DNA of 64,000 nucleotides from Halichoerus grypus (lineage: Eukaryota > Chordata > Mammalia > Carnivora > Phocidae), in the NCBI RefSeq assembly GCF_964656455.1, contig NC_135726.1:6334001-6398000 (forward strand), written 5' to 3'. Below, piece by piece: positions 36,801 through 47,877 of the stretch (the stretch's first letter is position 1; each line of letters opens with the position of its first letter). A program made the position numbers and the translations under genes. The notes under the pieces are model-generated. The model was given only the letters and a program-made list of their open reading frames with translations. It was not told the DNA's origin and did not search any database.

Positions 36801-38372
36801 GGATACAGTACACTGACAAGATAAATAAACAAGACAGAATTCCTGTTTTCTCAGTCACCTTGAAGTTTGCCAGAGTTGACCCCAAGGTTTGGTATTTTTG
36901 CTTATTAGCCTGAGAAGTACTGCTCCCTGAAATTGATTTTCCAGGACTATTTGGACCTCCAAGAGATCATGCCCCATTAGCCTCAAGCACAGTATGACTG
37001 TTACGTATTTTTTTTTTTATCATGCTTAATTGTTCCATCTTCTTTCAGGCAAGTGGGAAAGTACAATAAATAAAAACCTGCAATTATTCTGAAGATCACG
37101 GGTACACACATGGTACACATAAAACAGAGGATTTTAGACTGCTATTACAGCTTTTCACTCAGCCCCACCCCATAAGAATTCTAGTGAAAAAGTGGAAAAC
37201 CTACCCCGTCTTCTAGATGCATGATTCCAGACAATACTAGACATTCATTAGATAAACATCCTATTGATAACTATATTTTCTACCTTTGAACCGTTTGGGT
37301 TGTTCCCCGCCCCCCAATTGAAAAAGCTTGTTTTCCATAGCATTCCAAAACTCCAACAAGTGCCAGCCTGCATTTTATCTTAAGAGAAAATTTCACTATC
37401 GGGTTAACGTCAAAGGCAAAATGGACAGGTTACTTGACAGTCCATTTCTCAGTGCAATGAGAAGAGCCCTGATTTGCTTCCATCCACACCCTAAGTTTGC
37501 ATTCATCCCAGTAGGTCAAAGCCACCTGCACACATCACCCAGTGTGGGGTGATGACCTCGGGGCAAATGCTTCTGCAGCGGATGCCTCACCTGGGCAGGA
37601 CTTTCTGGGTTAGGATATTGGTGGGTAATCCTAATTAAAGCCCCATCCAAGCTCAGACTTCACAACCAAACAAACCAGTTTTACAACACACAGGAATTTA
37701 ATTTGGCCTCACACTTGCAGTGGAAAAAAAAACACAAAAGAAGAAAAAGGCTGGTGGCTGAGCTAATGAGCAACTGCCTTCCAGACATACTGCCAACTTG
37801 ATTCAATTAAGAAACATTAGCGGTCTAATGACAGATTTGAAGACAAAAGGTTCAGATGAGGCACGGTTTTGTGACCGCAGCCAGGCAAACCGCAAAATTT
37901 CCAACCTGGGTAAGCATCCCTTCGATACTTCAAAAATACAGCAAAGTACAAGGAGAGGCTGCTTTTGCAAGCTTTCTTGCACATCTAAGGAATAAGAAGA
38001 GCCTAAGCCTAGAACACAGCCAAACATTAACCTCAGAGCAAAATTCCATTTAAGCCTAAAGAAACCTATGTGGCTTTCCTGGGTCCAACTAAACACATGA
38101 AATACCAGAGGTTTGCTTATTCTTCTTTATCCTGGGAAATGAACAAAATCATGGCTTGGGTGCCCTTCCCCTCGTCAGTCCCTCTTACCTCCAGCCCCTT
38201 CCAGTTCATCTGGTGAAAAAAAGCAAACCAAAACACCGCAGTGAAAGACACTTGGAGATGTGCTTTCATTTACTCCATGCCAGGTGTTTTATCTTTAAAC
38301 CTAATTTGAAAATTCCCGCTACCCCAAAGCCCGTGCCAGGTTCTGCCCTGAGTGAGAACTGCAGTACCGTCC
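33900..38372. other. HSD17B2 intron 1, 5' portion, largely repeat-free
   Basis: This is the longest SINE-free stretch in the window (about 4.5 kb next to exon 1). A C-rich patch at 35060-35530 ends in 'cctaataaagccctttcccc', which resembles an LTR polyadenylation region, but I could not assign it. Confidence 0.45.
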
Positions 38373-38378
38373 ACTTAC

Positions 38379-38646
38379 CCGTGATTAGCACCGCCTTTTG
38401 ATCCACAGGTAACAGCTCTTGACCAGATAGGTAAGTATACAGGAGGAAGCAGGACAGGAGGCAGAGGATCAAGCTCCAGGAGAGGGACAGGCTGAGCAGC
38501 AGGTAAGCCCCTCCCCAGAGACCCGCCAGGCAGACCACCTTTCTGCCGGCCTGCCCTGGGCTCTTCTTGAGACTGCAAAGGGCTATTCCTGCCAGCACTA
38601 TGGTGACAGCCAGGCAGAGCCACGCTGTCTCAGAGAAGGTGCTCAT
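38379..38646 (-). CDS. HSD17B2: HSD17B2 exon 1, 17-beta-hydroxysteroid dehydrogenase type 2 (partial, N-terminal 89 residues)
   Basis: This is the first coding exon of an endoplasmic-reticulum-membrane SDR enzyme that oxidises oestradiol and testosterone to their 17-keto forms, using NAD+. The frame begins MSTFSETAWLCLAV. It has two hydrophobic stretches (about residues 8-24 and 37-72), which fit the family's N-terminal membrane anchor. It then reads LSGQELLPVDQKAVLITG, a segment I recognise as near-identical to mammalian HSD17B2 just before the cofactor motif. The exon stops after the first base of codon 90, at a consensus donor GTAAGT (38378 down to 38373), so the TGxxxGxG motif is split between exons 1 and 2. 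The start is the only in-frame ATG that gives the family N-terminus. No stop or frameshift is present. Later exons should lie at lower coordinates; I did not recognise any in 1-38378. The neighbour SDR42E1 points the other way. Identity is recalled from family knowledge, not searched. Confidence 0.93.
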
Positions 38647-38694
38647 TCTCAGAGACGTGCTGCACCTTTGCGTGCTCAGGACCAGCGAGACAAG

Positions 38695-38735
38695 CGGGCA
38701 AAGGCTGGGTGGAGGCAGCCTGGGTTATATGTACA
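38695..38735 (-). promoter_or_regulatory. HSD17B2: Candidate HSD17B2 core promoter (TATA-like)
   Basis: On the minus strand, about 80 bases upstream of the HSD17B2 start codon, the sequence reads ACATATAACCC (ATATAA at 38730-38725). A TATA box there would place transcription start near 38697-38702 and leave a 5' UTR of about 50 bases. The surrounding DNA is not CpG-rich, unlike the SDR42E1 promoter, which would suit a tissue-restricted gene. The position is inferred from spacing only. Confidence 0.35.
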
Positions 38736-39136
38736 GAGAGGCAAGAAGGGAGGGGGAGAAAGTGGCTCTGGCACACTTCGGATGAGCAGGGATTAAGCAC
38801 ACTCATACAGGCACATTTTTGCTGGTGGGTCCTTGAAACCGGTGAGCAGTTTCATATAAATACCAGAGCACTTCCTATTCAGTAGCTCCCCCAAAGCCAC
38901 CTGCACACATGACCCGTACACATACTCACCCACAACAAACGCACACAGGTTATTTTTTCATGACCTCTGGTGAGATAACCAGTTGGATAATAATTGACAG
39001 AATTCAATCTGAACACTGAATAACAAAACCTTTAGCTCACAGGAAACGTCTTCTGCTTTAGGAGCCCGGGCGTGACTGTCAAGTTCGTTTTCGGACCTGA
39101 GGTGGGGGCAGGTGGGTTGGGGGGGATGGGGACCGG

Positions 39137-39161
39137 GTGTGTGTGTGTGTGTGTGTGTGTG
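39137..39161 (+). repeat. (GT)n microsatellite
   Basis: Short GT dinucleotide run upstream of HSD17B2. Confidence 0.9.
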
Positions 39162-39429
39162 CATGCGTGTGTAAATGCAAGCAACCAGTGAGGTTTGGAA
39201 GATCTAAGGGGAAGACCACTCTGATTTTGTTTGTGTCTGCGCGCCATCTCCCACCTGCGTCAGGCTGAAGTGTTGGATAGCGAGGGAAGATAGAATACAG
39301 AGGAAGAGATTCTTGGCAGATGACAAGTGTGCTGGTCTTGCCAGAAAGGAGGTATGCCAGGCAGAGATAAGAATAATGATAATACAATTATAATGGTCAA
39401 TACCCACTGGTACTTATTTATGCCAGGGG

Positions 39430-39870
39430 CCACGTTCCGCTACTTATTCATCCATTCTCTTTTTTGAGACCCTATTCTCTGCCATGCTCTGCTCCAGGCA
39501 TTGAGACCCAGCAGTCAATATGCCCAGTCTCTTCGAATACAGCGTCTTTATGAGGAAGGTTCTCTCTTTGTAGTGATTTTACAAGGGAGGACACTGAGGC
39601 ACAGAGAGGTCAGAGACTTGCTCAAGGGGCGCCTGGGTGGCTCAGTTGGTTGGGTGTCTGCTTTCGGCTCGGATCATGATCCCGGGGTCCTGGGATCGAG
39701 CCCTGCATTGGGCTTCCTGCTTGGCGGGGAGTCCTGCTTCTCCCTCTGCCCCTCCCCTTGTGCTCTCTCCCTCTTTCTCTCTCAAACAAATAAATAAAAT
39801 CTTAAAAAAAAAAAACAAACCCAGAGACTTGCTCAAGATCACACAGCAGTGGAGGCAAGCAGCCTTGTTT
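39430..39870 (+). repeat. L2/MIR fragment split by a SINEC
   Basis: 'aggacactgaggcacagaga' left of the SINE and 'gatcacacagcagtggaggc' right of it reconnect as one ancient MIR/L2 module. Confidence 0.7.
39627..39821 (+). mobile_element. SINEC SINE
   Basis: A perfect 16-base flanking duplication cagagacttgctcaag (39611-39626 and 39822-39837). Full-length with A-rich tail. Confidence 0.97.
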
Positions 39871-40136
39871 CAGTGGCTCTGAGCCACTCGACTGCCTGCT
39901 TTAGGCAAAAAATAAAACGCAGTCAGTACGTTATGAACTAGCCCTTCCCTGCTTTAGGCTTGTTTGAACCTCATGAAACACTTAAGGGATCAGTATGCTC
40001 ATTTACAGAGGAAAACTGCAGCTAGGAGAGGGTACGTTCCTTATGAAAGAGCAGGTGCATCCTGACCACGCCCATGACCCACTGGCTCAAGAGCCACACT
40101 CTGGAGCCTTGACACTTAATTGACCACCAGTGACAA

Positions 40137-40333
40137 CACAATATTAGGATGGTGAGTTGTAAAGCCCCATGGAACTGAGTTCAAATCCTGACTCTGCCAC
40201 TTCCTAGCCCTTCCTGAGGCTCCATTTCTTCTTCTAAAGAAAGGGAACCCAGCCCTCTAAGGTTTTGGGGTTTTTTTTTTTTAAGATTTATTTATTTATT
40301 TGAGAGCGAGAGTACACCAGAGGCAGAGGGAGA
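40137..40333 (+). repeat. Direct duplication, copy 1
   Basis: About 197 bases nearly identical to 41769-41963, starting cacaatattaggatggtg and ending gaggcagagggaga. The last 60 bases are the 3' end of a SINEC on the minus strand (T-run at 40270-40282), which stops abruptly at the duplication edge. Confidence 0.9.
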
Positions 40334-40613
40334 TGGCTTATGGCACATCTTACGTGTGCTGGGCAGAATTCTGATAAAGGCCGGGTATTAGCATATCTGG
40401 AGAGACAGGAAAAGCTCTCACTTGGCGGTCAGATTACCTGTATTCAAATCTAACCTGAGCCCTGCCACTTAGTAACTAGGAAGTCAGGAGGGTCTACTTC
40501 CCTAGACCCCCGATCAGCTGTAAAATAATAAAAATACCAAGGTAAAGCACTTAGCTCACCCTGCCTGGCACACCAGAAGGAGTCTCATAAATGCTGGCAA
40601 TGCATGCTTTTTA

Positions 40614-40838
40614 TTTTTTAAGATTTTATTTTATTTTATTTTATTTTATTTATTTATTTATTTATTTATTTATAGAAGGAGCAGGGGGAGGGGCAGAGGG
40701 AGAGCAAGAGAGAATCCCTAAGCAGACTCCCCACTGAGCGGGGAGCCCAATGCCGGGCTGGATCCCAGAAACCTGAGATCATGACCTGAGCCGAAATCTA
40801 GAGTCGGATGCTTAACTGATGGAGCTACCCAAGCGCCC
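40614..40838 (-). mobile_element. SINEC SINE with long (TTTTA)n/(TTTA)n tail
   Basis: The tail at 40620-40672 has expanded TTTTA and TTTA units. The body ends 'ctacccaagcgccc'. Similar tgcatgctttttat and ttcatgctttttaa sequences flank it. Confidence 0.92.
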
Positions 40839-40839
40839 A

Positions 40840-41768
40840 ATTCATGCTTTTTAAACAGGGAAGGAAGAACTTCAGGAGTAGAAGAAATTGCCCAGTGGAA
40901 TATATACTAGTCCCCAGATATGGCAGAAGTTAGCATGGGCTGAGGGGCCAGGAGGAGGGCAAGACTCCACTTACAGGGGGTGTGGGGGAGGCGGGACTTT
41001 GGAGGAAATGTACCCAGCAGTCTGTCATGGACGAAGGTAGAGAGAATTTTGGACAGGAAGTTGGGGAAATGAGAATTGCTCATCTGCCCTTGGCCAGGGT
41101 AGTTACAAAGGCAGCCCTCCTGGGCTCAGGGCCGTCTCCAGGTCCGAGGGAGACCAGGTGGGAGGCAATGACTTGTGGACCTTACTGTACAGTGGAACTG
41201 TGTGGGGTGACAACAAAGACCTTACAGGGGTCTTATGTGGAGCAATGGCACATCGTGTCTGCCCTCCCAGCCGCATGGACACCTGAGGTGGGGAGATGTT
41301 GCTGGCTCCAGGCCAGGAAGCATTGGGGTGAGGATTTGGAATTCCCTTGGCTAGACCTGAGGTCTTCCTCCTTCCACACACCCCGTTCCCTCCTGTCGGC
41401 TGTGTGCACACCCATCCCGGGAGCGGGGACCTCTCCTGGGCCTTATGGCCTCACCACCCCGGGAGGATTCAGTCAGGCTAGCTCAGGTATTGGATAGCTT
41501 TCTAGGTGAGGGTGCAGGACGGGTTATGGCTCTTGGCTGTGGACCTTGGCACTTCTTCAGGGCTCCCACACTGGGGCTGGGGCCAAACACCCTTGTGGGT
41601 TTCCTGATGTGGGCACATCCACTGAAAATGAAGCAAATCTTCTTCTGGTGGCAGCCCACTTGGCTTCTCAGCTGCTCAGTCCTGGGGCTCCCGAGGAAAG
41701 GCCAAAAGCTGCCATGGCACGGAAGTCTAGGTAAGGATGCTCCACGCCCTCTGATGGGGCAGGAGGTG
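40840..41768. other. Intergenic sequence, nothing recognised
   Basis: Relatively GC-rich with an open frame of 171 codons at 40982-41497 (plus). I see no domain, signal peptide or known family in it, and antisense frames are open too. I treat it as non-coding. Confidence 0.4.
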
Positions 41769-41963
41769 CACAATATTAGGATGGTGAGTTGTAAAGCCCC
41801 ATGGAACTGAGTTCAAATCCTGACTCTGCCACTTCCTAGCCCTTCCTGAGGCTCCATTTCTTCTTCTAAAGAAAGGGAACCCAGCCCTCTAAGGTTTTGG
41901 GTGTTTTTTTTTTTTTAAGATTTATTTATTTAAGAGCGAGAGTACACCAGAGGCAGAGGGAGA
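41769..41963 (+). repeat. Direct duplication, copy 2
   Basis: Matches 40137-40333 with a few differences, including one ATTT unit fewer and two extra T. Here the embedded SINEC continues beyond the shared part. Confidence 0.9.
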
Positions 41964-42090
41964 AACTCCCAAGCAGACTCTGCACTGAGCACAGAGCCCG
42001 ACATGGGGCTGGATCTCACAACCCTCAGATCAAGACTTGAACCAAAACCAAGGGTTGGACACTCAACCGACTGAGCCACCCACATGCCCG
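41903..42090 (-). mobile_element. SINEC SINE, full copy within duplication 2
   Basis: T-run at 41905-41918, body to 'gagccacccacatgcccggg'. Its first 60 bases are shared with the truncated copy at 40270-40333. Confidence 0.92.
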
Positions 42091-42332
42091 GGTGCCTGGC
42101 ACTGACTCCTGGGCAGAGGGGAAGGTTCTTGCCAGTCCCATCGTCACACGTTCATTTCTTCATTCAGTTCATCACATAGCTCTTCCCCTTGCCATCCTTC
42201 AGACACCTGCTTCCATGTCACTTCTTGCCATCCAACCTCAATCTCTTCCATCACCACTGTATTCACCCCTTCCCTGCAGTTAGCTCCATTCATAATTCTG
42301 AACATAATTTATTTTTAAGACTGTTCTGTCTC

Positions 42333-42529
42333 GGGACGCCTGGGTGGTTCAGTCGGTTGAGCATCTGCCTTCGGCTCAAGTCATGATCCCAGGGTCCTGG
42401 GATCGAGTCCTGCTCCGGGCTCCCTGCTCAGTGGGGAGCTTGCTTCTCCCTCTGCCTCCCACTCCCCCTGCTTGTGCTCTCTTGCGCTCTCTCTCTCAAA
42501 TAAATAAATAAAACCTTAAAAAAAAAAAA
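42333..42529 (+). mobile_element. SINEC SINE
   Basis: Flanked by a perfect 16-base duplication aagactgttctgtctc (42317-42332 and 42530-42545). Confidence 0.97.
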
Positions 42530-42545
42530 AAGACTGTTCTGTCTC

Positions 42546-42850
42546 CCCTACTAGACCATGAACTTCATGAGGGCAAGAACTGTATCTGTTTTTTGTTTTT
42601 TATTCACTGTGCACCAAATGCCTAGCCTAGTGCCAGTCCCATGGCATGTACATAATTAACATCTGTTGAATGAATAAAGGAAAGAGCAAATCTTTACAGA
42701 GTGCCTTCTAGGTGGGCCGATTCTAGACCAGCCATGAGGGAACTCAGCAGTGAATAATATGGACCCAGTTCCTGACCTTGGGGAGTAGCTGCCACAGGAG
42801 CAGTGACTAGTGGGGCTGGATGGTGGGGGAAAGGAAGGCTTTATACCAAC
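42546..42850 (+). repeat. L2-type ancient repeat
   Basis: 'ctagaccatgaacttcatga', 'acatctgttgaatgaataaa' and then 'cttctaggtgggccgattct' form typical L2 3'-region text. Confidence 0.5.
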
Positions 42851-43789
42851 TAGGAACACAGATGGAGTCACAGAATTCTCCAGTGAGAACGAGCCCAACT
42901 CCTTCTGACCCCTGAATGAGGACCTTAGGGTCCTGGTCTATCTGAGGGCTGCCCTGCCTCTGAATGAGGACCTCCTCCATCTGGCTGAGCTGATTTGTAA
43001 CTCCTCTTTGTCCCCATCATTTTGTTTTAGGGCTATCCTTGAGGCCATCCTTGCTTGGAAGTGTCTCATTTTTTTGCACGCTTCTTAGCTTTCTGGGGGA
43101 AGGAACCAACTGGATCAAGTTATTCTCACTAATGATGCCAACAGGTTAATGAGCTGCTTCCTTCTGCTGGCCGAGGTGCCTTCCAAAAGGCGCCTCTGAA
43201 GACAAGATATCTTACCCATAAGAGAGGATTTCCCAACTTGGGCCAAAACAAACAAACAAACCAACAAAAAACATTTCTGAGAATCCTGGAACGAACACTT
43301 TCTTAGTACCAGTGGCCCTTGAGTTTAGAAGGGAATTCGAAGTAACTTCGCGTTTGATTCTCTCTGTAACATCTCCACCAAGTGGTCATCTTGTCAGTAC
43401 ACCTCTGATCACAGGTACGGCCCTGGAGCTAACTGCAGGGAAGGGGTGAATACAGTGGTGATGGAAGAGATTGAGTCACCTCTGAAGGCTGACTTTCCAG
43501 TTGAGGACATTATTAGAAAGTTCTCCTCTAGATCAAGTTTGATCCTGTGATCTGTCCTTTCTTTGCCACTTGGAGTCGCACAGACCACATCTACTCTTTA
43601 TTTCTTTCAGATATTTGAAAGATACTCCTTCTCCAGGCTGATAGTCTTCAATTCTCTTAAATGCCCCTTATAGACATTTTTACTCATATGTCCAAAGACT
43701 CATTTGCTCATTTGACAACTGAATCTTGTTCAGTTGACTCTCACTGTGTTTGCTGTCAAATAAAATTCCAGTTTTTGTAGGAATTTTCT

Positions 43790-44725
43790 TGTCATTTGAA
43801 GTTTTTTTGTTGTAAGATACATGTGGAGAAATTGTCCAAAATATAAATGTAAATAAATATCCATGGATCCATGCGGATATAAATAAATGATGGAATAAAT
43901 AAATAAATGGAGGAAAAGAGACAAATGTCCCACATGGCAAAATTCCAAGTAACTTATGTAGATATTCCCCACTCAAGGAGGTGACACAGAACTCACTTAA
44001 TGAGCTTGGCAGCACAGCTGGCTTCCTTCTGAGGAACACAGCATGGAGACAGGGAAACAGAGTAATCCAACGCTGGAGAAACCTGACAAACACAGCCTCA
44101 ACCGGGTAATCAAGGTCAACATCAACAGTGATAAGTCATGTGATGAAAATGGCCCCTTTGTCATTGCAGAACATTCTAGAAAAGGCCTGATCAGCACTGT
44201 CAAGGTTATCCAAAAGAAGGAACTTCTGAGAAATGGTCACGGTCAAGAGGAACCTAAGGAGCCATGAGCAGTAAATGTCATGCGGGATCTTAGATATGAC
44301 CCTGGAGCAGAACAAGGACATCAGGTAAAAATTAAGAAAATCTGGGGGACGCCTGGGTGGCTCAGTCGGTTAAGCATCTGTCTTCGGCTCGGGTCGTGAT
44401 CTCAGAGTCCTGGGATCGAGTCCCGCATCGGGCTCTCTGCTCTGCGGAGAGCCTGTTTCTCCCTCTCCCCCTGCTCTTCTCTCTTTCTCTCTCTGTCAAA
44501 TAAATAAAATCTTAAAAAAGAAAAAACTAAGGAAATCTGAATAAAGCATGAACTTTAGTTAATGAGAATGTATCCGTATTGGTTCATTAGTTGTGACAAA
44601 TGCCCATAGTAATGGAAGATGTTGTGAGTATGGGAAAGTTCCTGTGGGTACACAGGAACTCCATCCTGTCTTCAAATTTTTCTATAAGCCTAAAGGTATT
44701 CTAAAGTTAAAAGTTTATTTAAATA
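43790..44725 (+). mobile_element. Old L1 3' UTR, split by a SINEC
   Basis: 'gagaaacctgacaaacacag', 'aatcaaggtcaacatcaaca', 'gaggaacctaaggagccatg' and, after the SINE, 'ttagttgtgacaaatgccca' and 'ttctaaagttaaaagtttat' follow the L1M 3'-UTR order. The 74-codon frame at 44043-44267 is a by-product. Confidence 0.8.
44345..44525 (+). mobile_element. SINEC SINE
   Basis: 'gggacgcctgggtggctcag' head. Flanked by similar attaagaaaatctg and actaaggaaatctg sequences. Confidence 0.94.
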
Positions 44726-45235
44726 TATGATAATATATAAGTATGATAAATATTAGTAATTTTATAATAATATAATTTAATGTTTTAGATTTATACCTCT
44801 ATGAGTATATGATAGTAAATATATTTATTTATAATAAAAATAAATAGATGTAAAAATATATTTAAGTAACCTTTTTATTTTAGAATAGATTTACAGGGAC
44901 ACCTGGGTGGCTCAGTCAGTTGAGTGTCTGCCTTCGGCTGGGGTCCTGGGACTGAGTCCCATGTCTGGCTCCTTGCTCATCGGGGAGCCTGCTGCTCCCC
45001 CTGTTCGTCCTCTCTTTCTCTTTCTCTGACAAATTAATTAATTAATTAATTTAAAAAAAAGAATAGATTTACAAAAAAACTATGAAGATAGTTTTATTTA
45101 TACATATACATATGTAGCAGTATATATATACATATATAGTAATATATTATAAATATATTATATATAAACATATTTATATTATATAATGTATATATAATTA
45201 TATGTATAATAATATATGCACATATCTCAATGAAT
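44726..45235. repeat. AT-rich low-complexity block
   Basis: Mostly TA/TTTA/TAATA motifs, e.g. 45105-45215, interrupted by a SINEC at 44896-45059. Nothing else recognised. Confidence 0.85.
44896..45059 (+). mobile_element. SINEC SINE in AT-rich block
   Basis: Flanked by agaatagatttaca (44882-44895 and 45060-45073). Internal deletion relative to others: the 'ggtcatgatcccagg' box is missing. Confidence 0.94.
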
Positions 45236-45491
45236 GAAAGAAATTATAACACCCCTTTGGTCAAGAAGAAGAACATTGTCAGAAACCCCGTTCATGCTCC
45301 CTCCCAATTACTCTCCTTTCTCTCTTCCTCAAAAGTAACCACTATCCTGACTTTTAACAGCATAATCTAGCTTTGCCAGTTTTTTTAAACTTTATATAAA
45401 TAGAATCACATAATATTAATGTCAGCTGGGTCACTTGACACTGTATAGATCCATCCATGTTGTATGGATAACTAATTTTCATTGCAGAAAA

Positions 45492-45715
45492 CAAGGGTTG
45501 GCAAATTACAGACGATGGGACAAATCTGGTCTGTTAACATGTTTTGGTAAATGAAGTTTTATTGGAGTACACCCATGCTCATTTATTTACTTATTCCTGT
45601 GTCTGTTTTCCTGCTACAATGGCAAAGTTGGTTAGTTGAGAAAGAGATCATAAGACCTGCAAAGCCAAAAATATTTACTATCTTGTTCTTCACGTAAGCA
45701 TTTTGCCAACCTCTG
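45492..45715 (+). mobile_element. hAT-type non-autonomous DNA transposon
   Basis: Inverted ends 'gggttggcaaa' and, from the right, 'gaggttggcaaa'. The body contains 'aaatgaagttttattggagt' and 'cctgcaaagccaaaaatatt', a widespread mammalian hAT MITE. Subfamily name not assigned. Confidence 0.8.
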
Positions 45716-45831
45716 CCGTAAAGCATTTTGTTGCATAAATATACCTCTATTTGTTTCTCCATTGTATTAACGGAAAAATGAGTTTTTCACTTTGCTGGCT
45801 ATCATGAATAGTGCTACTGTAAATATTCTTT

Positions 45832-46036
45832 TTTTAAAGATTTTATTTATTTATTAGAGAGCGCATGCGTGCACGCAAGCTGGGTGAGGGGTAGAGGGAG
45901 AGGAAGAGAAAATCTCAAGCAGACTCCATGCTCAGCACAGAGCCAGAGGCAGGACTCAACCTTACGACCCTGAGATCATGACCTGAGCCAAAATCCAGAG
46001 TCAGATGCCTAGCCAACTGAGCCCTCCAGGTGCCCC
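45832..46036 (-). mobile_element. SINEC SINE
   Basis: T-run, body with 'gcatgcgtgcacgcaag' variant, end 'ctccaggtgcccc'. Flanked by similar tgtaaatattctt and tataaatattctt sequences. Confidence 0.93.
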
Positions 46037-46616
46037 TGCTATAAATATTCTTATAAGCATATCTTGAAGCACATGTGTATCCATTGCCCTTGGGTACATT
46101 CAATGGAGTGGAACTATGGAATCCATGGCATATACATGAATTCAGCTTTAGTGCCATTCTTCCCCCCTAAAATGATTGCACCATTTCCAAGTAGACTATG
46201 AGAGTTCCAGTTGCTCCACACCCTTCCTCAAATTTGGTATTGTCAGGCTTCTTCATTTTAACTATTCTGATAGATCTGCAGTTGGATCTAATTGAGTTTT
46301 ACATTTCTTTTCTCTGATGACTAATAATTTTGAAAACCTTTTCATATGTTGATTGGCTATGTGATATTCTCTTTGTGAAGTGCTTTATCAAGTTTTTTCT
46401 AACTTCTTTAGATGGATGGTTTTTTAAGCCTTTTTTCTTTTTAAACTATATGCATTTTAAGGCTGTACAATATTTTGAAGTATGTCTGGGTTGCATTCCC
46501 CGTGTTTGGTATGAACTATTTTCATTATTGTTCAATGAAAAATGTTTTATAATTTCTATTAGGATTTGTTCTTTGTTACATGGGTTATTTAGGAATTTTA
46601 TATTTTATACTTTCAG

Positions 46617-46817
46617 GGTCGCCTGGGTGGCTCAGTTCATTAAGTGTCTGCCTTTGACTCAGGTCATGATCCCAGGGTCCTGGGATCAAGCCCCAAGTTG
46701 GGCTCCCTGCTCAGTGGGGAGTCTGCTTCTCCCTCTTCCCTCCCCCTGCTCATGCTTGTGTGCTCTCTCTCTCACCTCTCTCTCTGAAATAAATAAAGAA
46801 AATCTTTTAAAAAAAGA
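46617..46817 (+). mobile_element. SINEC SINE
   Basis: 'ggtcgcctgggtggctcagt' head with CT-rich segment and A-rich tail, inserted in old L1. Confidence 0.94.
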
Positions 46818-47673
46818 AATGTATTTTATAATTTCATATGGGAAATTTTAATGATATCTTATTGCACTTTCTAGCTTAACTTTACTCATGTTAAAAACAT
46901 ATTATGTGTGATTTCAGTCCTTTGAAATATCTTGAGTCTTGCTCTATGGCCCATCACATAGTTGATTTCTATAAACGTTCACATGTGCTTAGAATGTATA
47001 TTCTGTGGTTTGTTCCACTGATCCATGCATATCAGAGAGGGTCTTTTCCATCCCTCTAGTTTCAATTATGCTGAATTCTTACATTTCAGATAGTCTCTTC
47101 AAAGCACCAGATACTAGGGTACTTGTTTTCTTTTCCAATATAACAATCTTTGTCTTTTACACAAGCAATTTAGTTCATTTACATTTCATGTAAGTATTGA
47201 TATGTTTAGTTTAAATCTATCATTTTACTGGTTACCTTCTATTGGTCTTTTCTATTCTTTATTACTTTTCTTCTACTTTCTTGATTTCCTTTGAATTAAT
47301 TATTCTTTGTTATTCTTCCACCCTCCCCCCTCATTACCTTGACACGTATGCACTCTTTGTGATCCTTTTAACAGTTACTTAAATGACTTACCAAAGTCCA
47401 CCATGACTTGGTATTTTTGCTCCCTTGGTAGATCATGCCAGGACCTTTGAACACTTGCACACCACTCCCCACCATCCTGAGTTATATGCTATAGTCCTCA
47501 TAAATTTTTATTATCTAGACATGTCAAATCCCACAGGATGTTATTATATTTGTTTTTTACAGTCAACAGTCATTTAGATTTTCCAACAAAGTAGTTACCC
47601 TTTTGCGGCCTCTCATTCCTTCCCATTATCACCATGCTTGCCCTTGAGATCATTTTTCTTTAGTATTTCTTTT

Positions 47674-47877
47674 TCTTTTTTTAAGGTTTATTCATTTATT
47701 TATTTGAGAGAGGGAAAGAGTGTGCAGGGAGGGGCAGCAGGAGAGAGAAACTTTAGCAGACTCCTCACTGAGCTTGGAGCCCGACGCGGGGCTTGATCTC
47801 ACAACCCTGAGATCATGACCTGAGCCAAAACCAAGGGTCAGATGCTTAACCAACTGCACCACCCAGGGGCCCCCTTT
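47674..47877 (-). mobile_element. SINEC SINE
   Basis: Ends in 'cacccaggggcccc'. Flanked by tagtatttcttt on the left and agtatttcttta on the right. Confidence 0.94.

Larger units (their letters stand above)
1..38378 (-). other. HSD17B2: HSD17B2 intron 1 (extends beyond the window, or contains an exon I missed)
   Basis: Everything below the exon 1 donor at 38378 lies inside the HSD17B2 gene on the minus strand. I looked on that strand for exon 2 (remainder of the cofactor-binding glycine motif) and for the NNAG and SSMGG family motifs and saw none. The span therefore reads as one intron of at least 38 kb filled with repeats, but a short exon could have escaped reading by eye. The human gene is also known for a long multi-exon span (five exons). 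Confidence 0.6.

Noticed and set aside
40982..41497. 171-codon plus-strand frame
   Set aside because: No recognisable domain, antisense frames are also open, and no splice or promoter context was seen.
44043..44267. 74-codon frame starting METGKQSNPTLEKP
   Set aside because: It lies inside the 3' UTR of an old L1, a non-coding part of that element.
46330..46851. 173-codon plus-strand frame
   Set aside because: It runs from old antisense L1 into a SINEC, so it is composed of repeats.
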